This document shows positions 10,600-23,105 of a stretch of 64,000 nucleotides of DNA, piece after piece. The notes beneath the pieces were generated by a model. That model worked only from the letters and a program-made list of their open reading frames with translations, did no database searches and was not told the origin of the DNA. Within the stretch, counting starts at the first letter, position 1. Every line of letters starts with the position of its first letter. The position numbers and the translations under genes were made by a program. The stretch covers positions 124,001-188,000 of the forward strand of contig NW_026516707.1 of the NCBI RefSeq assembly GCF_025766255.1. Direction: 5' to 3'. Origin of the DNA: Zychaea mexicana. Taxonomy: Eukaryota; Mucoromycota; Mucoromycetes; Mucorales; Lichtheimiaceae.

Positions 10600-11484
10600 G
10601 TACGTATATGTTCGCCGCTGACAGACCTTTGTGCTATCATATTTCTTTTATTTGTAGGAACTGTGGAGGAGTAGGTTCTGTCGGGAACTGAGGCTTGTGG
10701 ACAAGAAAGGAAGAGGTGTAGGTTCTGCCGGGAACTGAGGCTTGCGGAAAACAAGGGAGGGCAACCTCCCTTGTGGGTACGTATATGTTCGCCGCTGACA
10801 GATGTTTGTGCTATCATATTTCTTTTATTTGTAGGAACTGTGGAGGAGTAGGTTCTGTCGGGAACTGAGGCTTGTGGACAAGAAAGGGAAAGGTGTAGGT
10901 TCTGCCGGGAACTGAGGCTTGCGGAAAACAAGGGAGGGCAACCTCCCTTGTGGGTACGTATATGTTCGCCGCTGACAGACGTTTGTGCTATCATATTTCT
11001 TTTATTTGTAGGAACTGTGGAGGAGTAGGTTCTGTCGGGAACTGAGGCTTGTGGACAAGAAAGGGAGAGGTGTAGGTTCTGCCGGGAACTGAGGCTTGCG
11101 GAAAACAAGGGAGGGCAACCTCCCTTGTGGGTACGTATATGTTCGCCGCTGACAGACCTTTGTGCTATCATATTTCTTTTATTTGTAGGAACTGTGGAGG
11201 AGTAGGTTCTGTCGGGAACTGAGGCTTGTGGACAAGAAAGGGAAAGGTGTAGGTTCTGCCGGGAACTGAGGCTTGCGGAAAACAAGGGAGGGCAACCTCC
11301 CTTGTGGGTACGTATATGTTCGCCGCTGACAGACCTTTGTGCTATCATATTTCTTTTATTTGTAGGAACTGTGGAGGAGTAGGTTCTGTCGGGAACTGAG
11401 GCTTGTGGACAAGAAAGGGAAAGGTGTAGGTTCTGCCGGGAACTGAGGCTTGCGGAAAACAAGGGAGGGCAACCTCCCTTGAGG
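10600..11484 (+). repeat. Five-copy 177-bp tandem array of intron-like and hairpin units
   Basis: Units start at 10600, 10777, 10954, 11131 and 11308 and differ by only a few substitutions, so the array is young or homogenised. On the + strand each unit begins GTACGTATATG and at position 58 ends a T-rich stretch with TTTATTTGTAG, i.e. a complete GT-AG intron signature with a CTGAC branch-point-like motif. The remaining 119 nt hold two copies of a ~43-nt subrepeat (GTAGGTTCTGYCGGGAACTG...) and a perfect 9-bp stem CAAGGGAGG/CCTCCCTTG capped by the GNRA loop GCAA. All three frames of the 119-nt block contain stops, so a spliced product would be noncoding. The minus strand has one continuous 317-codon frame (10545-11498). 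Because 177 is divisible by 3, one open unit guarantees an open array, so this is weak evidence for a protein. AATAAA-like signals follow at about 11530 and 11603. Confidence 0.85.
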
Positions 11485-14400
11485 AACGAAGGATTCATAA
11501 AAGTCGGTCGACTTGTCAGGCAACATCAAATAAACTTGGTTTCTTATTGTACTTTCTTAAATAATGTAATTGTAACTATTGGGCAGATCGAGTGACGATT
11601 GTAATAAACGCGATCTTTATTTTTACATCTTCCTACTGCCATTGCGCTTGGTACTTGTTGGTGCTTTCTCTGGAGCAGTTATGTAGTTGCAAATGAGCCT
11701 TTTTGTGCTTGAGTCGTCGAGAAAACCGTAGGCTGTGCATTCGCATGTGTGCTCTCAAAAACAATACAGCTGGTTTACCTTCACGACTATACCAACAATG
11801 ATTGCAAATTGCTGGTGGCAAAATAAAAAACCGTATCGCAAAGCAAACAGACCATCCCCATATTCACATATACACGAACCAGATCGCCAACCCAAGCTAA
11901 ATGATGTTTGCCTTGATTTCTTTGCAGTATAAAAGGCCCAATACATAAGCTCATTAGGGAAGTTACATAATCCAACTTGTTGGGTCTTGCCACCAATCTC
12001 TCATGCTACTGTCTCTCAACATTACTGCTACTGATACACGTATACTAGTAATACTCATAGATAGATTGAATATGGAATGTATCATCACTGCTTAAGATTA
12101 TAACAAGTTATCCCGTCAAGTTATTGATGTTTCTTATCTACAATAGCTTTCAACGGCGCCAAACTTGCCAAGTTTTTAGAAGCGCATTGTTTTGTGCTGC
12201 TAATGATGAGTCAAAATAATAATGTTGTGCTTAACTTTTATCTATTACATTTCAAGTAAAAGCCATTTCAGTTTACCCCCTTCCCTAGCAGCGAAGGAGC
12301 TGATAGCCGCGCGAAGCGAGGAGCAGTCGCTAGTTACGAAAAAACAATAGATAGACATGTCCGAAAAATACATATTTCTCATACAGGCCACTACTTTTTC
12401 TCCGCGTACCGCCACCTTTCTATCAGCCATGTCAAACATGAAATAACTAGAAATGAAAATGTTCAAACAGCTCCTACTTTGGTCTATATTCAGAAAAAAA
12501 ATGTTTCAATTTTTATGTATCTTGATTACATTTGAAATGCGGAGGAATTAACCAGAGGGTGAAGTGATGTCTCGCTGTAATCACAATAAAGCATCTTAAA
12601 TATAGTAAGCCTTAATTTCATCTAGCAAGAATAGCACTCTTTATTTTTCAAAATGAAGGCACCTCATCTTACAGTATTTCTATTATGTTTAGTCTAGCAT
12701 ATACAATAGTCCAAAAGTTCTGAATCTGATATATATCATATCACATTTGATATTTTTTATTGAATATTATGGTTAAGTACGGACGTTATGGATCATGAAA
12801 CATGACACAGAAAAGTATGATCTGGATTTAATAAAGTCACTGGTCGCAAGTAAAATACTGTAACGTCCTTCAAGGTGTTTTTTATCGTAGCGCAGCCGTT
12901 AGGAATGATGGTAATGCTGCGTCCGAATATATAGTTACTACGGAAAAGAACAAATTCGTGCAACTGAATCAGTCCTGACGAAGGAAGTTTTACAGAAAAT
13001 CACAGTTAGAACTGATTTTCAAGCAAGTAGTGTTAGCCGGTCACTGATTAGGTCTTCATATAGAATTTACATACATGAACCAAGAAAACAGAGATAACTA
13101 AAGGATTACATAAATATATTCATGCGGGTAGAGCTAAAGTTTCGGCAAATTTCCAAACAAGCGATAATCGCTGCTATCAAGATCCATAGATAGTGAACCA
13201 GTTTAAGATCACAAAAATGTCCATAAATTTTTCGTTTTTACTACCAAAGATTGTTTGCCTCTCCCCCTACAAAAAATGAAGAAAGTGAAGAAGGATGCAT
13301 TGTTGAAAAAAAAAAGGTAACTCAGAATACAATTGTGCTGCTGCTTTCTGCAGATTATGTATTATGTATTTATTGTTGACAACTTGATAAGCAAAGCATC
13401 CTTTGCTTTATTAAAAGAATACGAAACATATCACACACTTTCCGCACACCTATGAGAGTATGTTATTCAGCGAAAACGAAATGCTCAAAGGGAATGCGAT
13501 GATCACCAAATATTGCTGTTTACATGCATGAAGCACAGTCCAGATAGACATAAAATATGTAGTAACTGCAATTATGCAAAACAACGTATCATAATGTGAC
13601 GACGGTTTAAGGGAATTATTATTTCTCTACCTTGGGGGGAGGGGTGAGAAGGAGGCAGAATGAAAGAAAAAAGGAGGTTGAATAGAAGGATGAGTAAAGC
13701 AGTGCGAAAGATGTATGCATTAAGTAATAATGCCATGCAGGAGCGATAGAGATCTTATTGAATAAGTTAGATGGTAAGTCTCCAAAAGGTCTATCATATC
13801 ATGCTATTGTTGCTACATATGACACACATCATGAGGTTACCGATAGTACATATCAGGCTGTTGCTGCTATAGGATATATCAAAGTATGCTTGTGCATTAC
13901 TTTATGTTAATACATAGCATGTATTGTCGTCGTTTTCATTTCATTCCTAATAACGTGGTTGGTAGCAACCTTTCATCTAGATGCTTGATATGCTGTCGTA
14001 TCGTTCTTCACTCTCTTGTCAGGTAGAATTCGGTAAATTACGGATAGTATGATACGCAAAGAAAGGATAAAAGTTGGGGACCCTTGATTTCCGATAAAAG
14101 CCATTCTTGCGAAGTATAAAGAACGCCGCTTATTAGTATTCTTTTTTAAGTAACGTTCTTTGCATGATGAAAATGGAACATTGATAACATATTGGGAAAG
14201 CCGATCAATACACGATCTTAAAAAAGACAAGTTACGAAGAACGTTATGCATAGTATCACGATGCTTTGTTATACTAATGACAAGAAGAGACACTAGTTAC
14301 TTGGTAGTGTCGTAGAATAAAAGGCAAGCCAATCACAGTTTAGTAAGCCATCATCGCTCGACGAATCGTTGATATCCTTAAATGTAAAATAACCAGCGCA

Positions 14401-15421
14401 CGGACCAGTTGAGGTTTTTATGATCTACAAGAAATGTTATGTTTGTATTTACATAACATACTCTTTTGTAGCGTATATCAGCAATTGTTAATGTGAAAAG
14501 CCAAGGCAGTTTACTGTTGCCTTTTTATTAGCGCGCCAGCATGTGTCATTGATACCGATAGGAAAATTGCTCAAAGAGCTAAAATGCATGATCCCTTTTC
14601 TTATGTCTTCAACCTTAGCACCTCCTCTTCGATTACCGTAATTATTCCCCTTCCCCACATATCCCAAGCGAACCTTGCCATTAATGCTAAAGTTTCTAGA
14701 GTACTCGAAATATCTGACGTTTATACTCGAAGGCTCGTTATATTGGTGTCGTGCTTTAAACGGTTCGTTAAATATAGAGGATAAAAGAATGGCGGGGGAA
14801 AAGGAAAAACAATTTTCATGCAGATTACACAAAGACCAAGTTTTCCGTTTATGCGCTGCACTCTAAATGGCAGGATTGACCCATCCGGTACATCTCAAAC
14901 TTTTAGTGTAACCCGAATTCGTCCTTTTTTTTATTGCAGTGGTAACTTACTATGATGTTAGGCCGATTAGTAGATCCTGTTAACTCTTCTTGTTGTCTCT
15001 CTTTCAATACTAATGCCAGTGTATCCCGACCGTAGCTCACTACTATTCTTTGGTAGATGTTTGGTTTGTATTGGGTGGGTTTCTGATGGTATATTACGCT
15101 ATAGCACGATCAGGTACCCTGGCCTCCCTTTTCTCTCCCCCCCCGCTTCTTTGTTGCTCTTAGCATGTCTGATGTGTGTTATGCGATTGCATTACATATG
15201 TAACAATTAGCTCTTTTGGTGGTTAATACTGAGTTCTATTAAACTTTTGTTCTCTAGACTTTTGTTCTTGTACATAAAAATCAAGAAACAGACCGGATTT
15301 GGTTCATGTAGTAAGAACCATGCACAATGCAGAAGGATTATGCATTCCAAAGATTGAACTTTTTAATGGGGGGAAGAAGGGAGGAAGAAGAAGAAGAAGC
15401 TGAAAAGAAAATGGAAGGCGA
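11485..15421. other. Gene-poor region with fragmentary ORFs
   Basis: Nearly 4 kb of AT-rich DNA without a recognisable gene. A CGCGCGAAGCGAGGAG string at about 12309 resembles the CGAAGCGAGG motif near the Helitron end at 1812. Minus-strand frames at 13973-14293 and 14488-14832 (about 105 and 114 aa) lie close together in the same orientation and may be pieces of one decayed mobile-element protein, but no diagnostic motif was seen. The stretch at 14900-15420 shows nothing. Confidence 0.35.
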
Positions 15422-15448
15422 GGCTATCGTCACCGCGAACGACAGTCT

Positions 15449-15547
<99 letters not shown>

Positions 15548-15560
15548 CGAAACGATAGCC
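15422..15560. repeat. (AG)46 microsatellite flanked by 9-bp inverted arms
   Basis: An uninterrupted (AG)n tract spans about 15452-15544. GGCTATCGT at 15422-15430 and its complement ACGATAGCC at 15552-15560 bracket it. Apparent Glu/Arg or Leu/Ser proteins read through the tract are artefacts of the repeat. Confidence 0.9.
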
Positions 15561-16711
15561 AGACCAAAAAAAAACTCCATATAGTCGACTAATATAAACG
15601 TGGACCATACAAAACGCACCGTGTTTTTGATTATTGATAGGGCAACACAAAGGTAACGCAGAAACGAGCTTAAACTATGACACGAGGGCAAGGGTAGATG
15701 TGTTTAAATTTGTTATTGTTTCAATTCTCCCTTTTGATTTCGATGATCATTCTGTGATGAAGTTAAAAGGTGTAGTGAAGCGCAAAACGAGCTGCAGGGC
15801 TCAACCAATGACTCGTACAGAGAGTAGACGATTAAGCGGGTTTGGCGTCAAGTGTAAGAGAGTTAGAGAGGGCCCAAAAGCTCGGGCTACACCGGAGTTT
15901 GGGGAAAGCACATACATTCAACACATAATAACACATAGTAACATAGCACAAGCGTATAAACGCGCTGTTTGTTGATGCACCATCCCGCGAACCCAAAAAA
16001 AGCCCTAAACTGCCAAAACATACCGCGTTCACAATAATTTGCACTGCCATTAGTATAGCAGATGGAGATACACAGAGAGCAAAGTCACAATTTGTGCAAT
16101 GATCCCACCCACCCATCACCCGCCCACTTATACACAGGACATAACAGACCATAGCACAACAACAACACGCTAAGCTTTATTATCTGTTCGCTCCTTGCGC
16201 GATGTGATGTGTGCTATGTATGTGCTATGTGCAACTTGAAGTATAACATGAGCTCATTTGCTTTCGTCTTTAACAAAACAGAAATAAAAAGGAATTTAGA
16301 GTAACAAGAAGTTGTCTCTTCTAAAACGCGTGTTGGATTATCTGTGCCTTAGCTAGTATTCTTTGCAAAGTGTGTGAGAATGGGAGGGACTATGCGTCAT
16401 AGTTGCTATTAAGCGACGGCGCCTAGACATACACACTCACACTGCACTCACACAAAAAGAAGAAAAAACCGAACTTTGCCGGTCCTAACAATCTCCCCTC
16501 ATGGCTCATCTGGAATAATATGCCGCTGGCTGAACTGAAGTGGGAGGAGCACATCCTCTCTTTTTTTGCGCTCTGTCCTTTTTTTTCTCTCTCTTTCACT
16601 CTCTTTCACTCTCGCTCTTTTCTGTTGCGTCCCCTTCCTCGTGGTTTTTCTTCTTTTCACAGACTTTACTGCTGACGGCTCTTTCGACGGCAAAGGTTTC
16701 ATCCACGTACG
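15561..16711. promoter_or_regulatory. Upstream region of the HSF-domain gene
   Basis: No gene recognised. The last 200 bp before 16712 are pyrimidine-rich (TTTCTCTCTCTTTCACTC), typical of a fungal promoter or 5' leader. No clear TATA box or inverted nGAAn heat-shock element array was found. Confidence 0.4.
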
Positions 16712-18625
16712 ATGAATACCTTCTCTTCTTCTTCGTCTGCCGCAACTCACTCGCCGCAACCTGCGGATCTGGACCCCTTGGCATTCTCAACTGCTTCCAG
16801 TATGCAACAACCACCTTCTGTGTCCCCATGCCCATCGTCGTCCCTGCACGCTGGTCATCATGTCTCTTTACAACAACCTTCGGAAACTTATGATCACGAT
16901 TCAGCAAACACCAATTCGAATGTATCCATCACTGCAATCAATACTTCCAACACCAACACTAGCGCAAATACTACCTCCAGTAAGAACGCCCTCACGCGCA
17001 TATCAAGTAATCCTGTTGTTGCGACCACGAGCACAGTTGTGACAACCACGACCGTTGTGCCGCCCATGTTGCACGATTACTGGCATGGTCAAACACCCCT
17101 TCTACTCCATAACGACCCATTGCGCGGTGATTTGGACAGTGTTGAAGTCAACCATTCAGAGCGCGGGATTGCAGGTTTCGTGTCAAAATTATATCAGTAC
17201 GTCGTCGTCGTCTTTTCTCTTTCTTTTGCTAGGTTATCATCAATACTATCCCGACGCCTTTCATCGTTGATGTATTTAATGTATAATTATGGTCTTTTCC
17301 CTTGATTCTATCCATGCTTTTCATAGGAGTTTGCAGGCCCCTGACGATGGCCAAAAGTACGCACGCTGGTGCAAACACGACGGCAAAGACATGTTTATTA
17401 TCGAATGTATTCCTAGTAAGTGTTCCCTTTTCCCTTTTTCTCTCTTTCGGATCTCTCACTCTCGTTTATACCCTTTGCCCCACACAAAAAGCCATTTTTG
17501 CACCTTTTTTCCATCCCCTCTTTTCTTTTCATACTTCAACTCCCCACCCCCAAGCCGCATCAAAAAATAAACTTCCCCAACCCCCACACCACGGCAGCTT
17601 TCGCATATTGTGCTTATACGTACGCAAATATACAAACCCACTATCGCTTTCACCCCCTTTTCGCTTTCCTACGTTCCTTCTTTACTTTGATATCTGACAT
17701 TGAGCATCTCCTGCTTTTTTATAACAGAATTTACCGAGGTTGTACTGCCGCGGTTGTTCAAGCACTGCAAGTTTGCTTCGTTTGTACGTCAGCTCAATGT
17801 AAGTACGGATTGCTCTCTAATGCATGACATACAAAAGGACTTGTGTGTGTGTGTTAATTAACTCTAACTTTTGTTCGGTCTCTTTCTCTTTCTCTTCTTC
17901 TCCCCACCTTATCATCCTCCTCCTCATATTCTTGTGAGTAGATATACGGCTTTCAGCGTGACACAGACGCTCGAAAAACCAAAGACACCAAAGACAAAGA
18001 GTCGTGCCGTTGGCATCATCAGTACTTTCGGCCAGGCCGGCGTGATCTTTTCCATCTGATCCGACGCAAGGCCGCGCGCTATCCAAGACGAAAACGAGTC
18101 AAAATCGACGAAGATCCAGCAACAATCGTCAACGTAGGATCTGGTGACGACGATTCGGATATCGACATGAATATTACCTGCGTGCTTGACGACCGTCGTC
18201 GATCTTCGTCTGTTTCGTCGGTATCCCAGCAACCACAAGATAGCTATAGCAACCATCACCATGACAACCACCATTCTCAACAACCACAACAACAGCAGCA
18301 AGACAGTACATCTTTTCAAATGATGTATGAAGGGTTACCAGACCTCTCTGTCGGTACCACTGGTGTTGGTGCTGCTGCTGCTCCGCAATCAATTCCAGTA
18401 CAGGAGCCAAATCAGCAGCAACATGCAGCAGCACCAGCAGTACCAGCACCAGCACCAGCACCAGCACCGCCACCACCACCGCCACAAAAATACCAGCAGC
18501 AACAAACGCCATCGCCTTGTAATCCTCCTGGAGAGGTTGAAACGTCCGAGGTGTACAATATCACGCCTGTAACTGAGGCGCCGCATCAACATCGACAGCA
18601 GCAAGTGGACTGGGTCTCACAACAT

Positions 18626-18657
<32 letters not shown>

Positions 18658-19639
18658 GCAGCAGCAGCATAAGCATCATCAGCATCATCAGCATCAACAC
18701 CAACAGAATAACGAACCGCTGGATCACCGGTTATTACAAGAGCAAGATTTACGCGCCCAGGTAACACGGCTGAGCCAATTATGTCAGGGCATGCGTCGGT
18801 CCTTTGACATGCAAATGAAGAAAGCCTACAAGCTTATCGAGGACCAGGGACGGCGTATTCAGATGCTCGAAAGTGACTCGTTCAGGGGCTCAAATCAAAA
18901 CTCTTTACAGCAACAGCAACAGCAATCACAACATCAGCAACAGCATCAACAGAGATCATCCGATATGGGTTATATGATGAGCACGCCGTTTTCAAATCAT
19001 AATCATCACCACCATTCTCCGCACAATGACGATTTGTATACCCAGTTTTTCCCAAGCAACACAAATGTACGGATAAAAACTGAAATTGGCGCTGCAGCAG
19101 CTGCAGCCGTAGCCGCTACTGCTGCTGGTGGATTCAATAATGGCGGAGGTACTGGTGACCGCACTGACTATGAGAATCTGTATGGACTCAAACTGGAGGC
19201 GGCAACAACGGCAGCAACAGCATCAACAGCACCATCACCTCATCATCATCAACAACATCAGCATCATCATCATCCTCACTCTCAAATACAGCAACAACAA
19301 CAACAACAACAAGCAAGGCCATCCATGATGAAACCATCTGATCCTATAAATCAGCAACAACAGCAACAACCATCATGGATGCCCATGTTTGCTGCTGTTG
19401 CTGCTAATAGTAATGCGTCTGCGACGGATACGCCTAATTCAATACATTTCCATTCAAATCCACCTGCTCGTTCTGGTGCGGCTGCATCGATTGCTGCAGC
19501 GGCTGCGGTGGCCGCAGCTGCTGTGGCAGGTGAACCTTCAAACAATAATAATGCTCCTGGAGATATAGCAGCAACAGCGGCCGCCTATGGTCATCCTGGT
19601 CTGCCAAAATACCATCATCACCCTAATCGTGGAATATAA
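16712..19639 (+). CDS. HSF-type DNA-binding transcription factor (Sfl1/Mga1/Hsf-like)
   Basis: Four exons, 16712-17196, 17327-17415, 17728-17798 and 17942-19639, sum to 2343 nt, 780 aa. The HSF DNA-binding domain lies at about residues 153-260 and is split by all three introns: GFVSKLYQ, then YARWCKHDGKDMFIIECIP, KFTEVVLPRLFKHCKFASFV, RQLN/IYGFQR (the recognition-helix region), then a basic stretch WHHQYFRPGRRDLFHLIRRK. A heptad-like region near residues 480-530 (LRAQVTRLSQL, KAYKLIEDQGRRIQML) could trimerise. Most of the rest is Gln/His/Ala repeat sequence. Known family role: nuclear factors binding GAA/TTC elements, in heat-shock response or, for Sfl1/Mga1, filamentation. No response-regulator domain is present, so this is not Skn7. 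Which subfamily it belongs to cannot be settled by eye. Confidence 0.9.
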
Positions 19640-20519
19640 TAACAAATCTTTTTTCTCTCTTTTTTAATTTCCCCTCCATTGATTTTGTCATTACAAGCAA
19701 ATTAACCCATATACACATTACTATTCTCCCACAAACAACGAAGCAAACATACACACTACTACAACAAATTCTTACCCCACCACACACACTCCACATCACA
19801 TAACACTCTAACTCAATCAACGCAATCAATCGCACAAAGGTAGAATAAACATGTACTTTAAGTATAAACAGGTAGCATTTTGCATCACCCATAACAGTAA
19901 CAAGTACTCCTTCATCCTCCCTCCCCTCTTTTTCCTTTGCTCCATACTCAAAAGACTATGTCACCGCGTGGAATATACGATACTTTCATAGCACCAGTAT
20001 GGCATTTCCCTAATTACCGAACACACAAACAAACTAATACTTTTGCCACTCATCTTTAATTTTGTTTTTCCTGTCACTTCACGGCCTAGCGTATCCATTA
20101 CAATACAGTATTACCAGGCTGTTAGAACACTTTAGCATATATACGAACTGTACATAGTCGTGACAAGCATAATGAGCCAAAGAATACAGTACATTGGATG
20201 TCCACTTATTAGAACAAGTAAAAAAAATTCATCCTTTGATAACCCGCGCTGATAAGTGAGAAATTAAGCGAGGGGATAACTAACAAACAAAAAAAGAAAA
20301 GCAAGAGTAAGCATGTACAATTAGTTTGTTATATCCTCTCAGTTAACCTTTTCTTCGCTGCAAAAAAAAGTTTCTCTTTTACAATCCTTTTCATTATTTC
20401 GGTTTCTGATTCAAAACTAATAACTTGGAAGTGAGTCTAACACACGTATAACAACAACAATACACGTGTCTTTGACAGAAAAACGAACTGAATCAAAAAC
20501 CGTTTTGGACTCTGAAGAT
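19640..20519. promoter_or_regulatory. Intergenic region between the two transcription factor genes
   Basis: Holds the HSF-gene 3' end and the promoter/leader of the Medusa-like gene on the same strand. AT-rich with no gene. The stretch just before 20520 carries short CA- and A-rich tracts. Confidence 0.5.
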
Positions 20520-22825
20520 ATGGAAACAGCGAGTCAAGTGCCTGTATTGGTCGACAAGAATGCACCAAGCAGCGAAATCACCATCGCCACTGACACTTTT
20601 GGTATTTATTAAAAAAAGAGAAATAGATGGAATAGAGCCGTCAAGTTAAAAAAAAAAACTTATCATTCGTTTGAAAATAACAGATTACGTTTCGAGCTAT
20701 GCACCGTATCAAGTTGGAAATAACAGCAGCACTGAAAGCACGACAACGACATTGACGACGAACAGTGATGGTGGAGCAACAGCAGCAGCTACTAGCGGAG
20801 GATCGGGTGAAATAATCATGCCACAACACAATCTGCGACGCGTTGTTCAATTTCATCCACACCAAGGCATTTGCGGCAATACAATGTCAGTGACGATCGA
20901 GCAAAGGATGACATCCAGTGTACCACGAATGAAGCTCGTCTTTGGCATGCAACCAGTGGAAACCACCCAGCAGCATCAACTTGTCCCGTCGTCATCATCG
21001 ACATCTGATTTGAATGACACTGAGCGTGCTAGCGGTGGTGATAATGAGATCGCTAACGGTGGCGATTGTGATGATGATGCAAAAGTGTGGATCACACTGA
21101 TTGCTCGCATTCCACCACAGCAGACCCATACGATTGTGGATGCCAACCAAGTTCCATTATCCATTTGTGTCTATGAAAATGAGCGCGTCGATCAATGGGC
21201 ATTTGGTACATTTACCTATGAGGCGTCAATGCAGCAGCAACAACAAGAACAGCACTTTCATCCACAGCAGATCAAGCAAGAAGGGCAGCAACAGCAATCG
21301 GATTACACCACCTCCGCTACACCAGAAACAACAGGAGGAGATCCAGGATTGACAGGTGAAATATATTTTCTGATACTTCAGCATCATAACTTCTCAATAG
21401 CTGTCTCATTAACAAGCTTTAATGTCATGAAACAATTTCAGATATATCTGAAAGTTATCAGTTATTACAATTGCTAGCTCCATACGAAGATCCAGCGCTC
21501 AAACAGCCTGACCCTATTGATCAACTAAACGGTCCAACACCAACCCAAGCAACCGACTTGTTAGCACAGATCCAGAATCAGCAGCAGTTTGAGTTTCATC
21601 TTCGACAGCAACAGCAACAACAGCAACAGCAGTATACACCTGTCACCACACCAAGTACTACTTCTACAGCAACGACTACACATTATTATTATACTAGCAG
21701 CAACAATAACAACAACAGTAACAGTAACAGCGATTTTTATAATTATTACACCCAAAGCAACAACAGTCCTTATCGCTGTTACTCACAAACACCACCATCT
21801 AACCTAACAACAACGACAACATCGCCATGCTCTCCTATGGTTATCCACCCTTTCGGTGGTGTCTTGAACAAAGCCCATTTGAAGATTTGCGGTGATTTGA
21901 ATGAAATGACAATCAATTGGACACCACAAGAATGGCAAGCCGGTCGACGTTTGGTGCAATTCACACGGAACACAGATGGCAAAACAACTGACGGTCATGC
22001 ACAGATCGAATGTTCGTTTCAGCCTATGGATCAACAAGAACATCAACAACAACGGATGCGAGAAAACATGGCGGCGGCGGCAGCCGCAGCGGCAGTTGCA
22101 GCAGCTGCAGCAGCTGGTCACCATCATCCTCACCATCATCATCATCCAACACAATCACGACCTTCCAAAACCTCATCATCACTTGTTGTATCCTGTATCT
22201 ACTGGCGCGAACGAAACGATTACTATATCACATCTGTTGATTGTATCTATCTGTTGGAAGGATTGATAGGCGTTCAATTTACGGTTGAGGAAAAGAATCG
22301 TATTCGTCGTAATCTCGAAGGATTCAGACCGCTCACAGTAAGCAAATGTAAGCCGGATTGTGCAGATTTTTTCAAGTTGATCATGGGATTCCCTAACCCA
22401 AAGCCAAGAAATATCGAAAAAGACGTAAGTTTTATAGTTTGCATGAAATTTCTCTAATTTCGTACCACCCCACCCCACCCCCCCACAAAAGAGCCGAAAG
22501 AGTCAGTGCTCATAATGAAGAGTTGATTTAGGTCAAGGTGTTTGCTTGGAAGACGCTACCACATGCACTGCGAAAGATCATTCGAAAGTATACGCCGAGT
22601 TATAGTAGTACGATGGGTCTTGGTCAGCAACAAAGACAGCAGTCTATGGGAACACAGCAATCATATCAGCAACAACAACAACAACAACAATATCAGCAAC
22701 AGCAACAGCGACAGCAACAGCAACAACAACAACAATATCAGCAGCAACAACAGCAACAGCAGCATTTGATGTCGTCATCATCGTCAGCCGCAACAGGACC
22801 GAATGTTTCAAGTTATCTTACTTAG
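20520..22825 (+). CDS. medA: Medusa/acon-3-type developmental regulator (DUF7082-like)
   Basis: Four exons, 20520-20601, 20684-21355, 21442-22424 and 22532-22825, sum to 2031 nt, 676 aa. The conserved C-terminal region (about 386-600) matches fungal Medusa proteins: LVQFTRNTDG, CIYWRERNDYYITSVDCIYL, LIGVQFTVEEKNRIRRNLEG, FRPLTVSKCKPDCADFFKLI and MGFPNPKPRNIEKDVKVFAW, ending in LPHALRKIIRKY. An N-terminal segment around 75-200 (VVQFHPHQGICGNTMSVTIE, LVFGMQP, VWITLIARIPP) is also conserved in type. Linkers and the C-terminus are poly-Gln, poly-Ala and poly-His. Known family role: MedA in Aspergillus and acon-3 in Neurospora act in conidiophore development and adhesion. The start is chosen because the short first exon joins in frame to the acceptor at 20683. 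The HSF-domain regulator lies immediately upstream. Confidence 0.9.
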
Positions 22826-23105
22826 TAAACATTGATAATTGCAATAAAAATGGCTTATTTATCATTTATTCTGTGCTCTTTTCTAAAAAAAACAGTGTGT
22901 GTGTGTGGAGAGAGTGTGTGCAGAAAGGGTGCTGTCGTGTATTACTTTGCTGGTAGGAAAAAGGGGACGGGTACAGAGACAGAGACAGAAAGTGAAGGGG
23001 GAACAATAGGGTGAATGTGTGGATGATATGCAAAAAGAAGAGAGTAAAGAGGTTATAAGAAACATGCGATTATTGGTTTTTTTTTTGTTTTAGTGGTAAA
23101 AGAGA

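Noticed and set aside
15327..15691. Glu/Arg- and Leu/Ser-rich ORFs on both strands
   Set aside because: Entirely produced by reading through the (AG)46 microsatellite.
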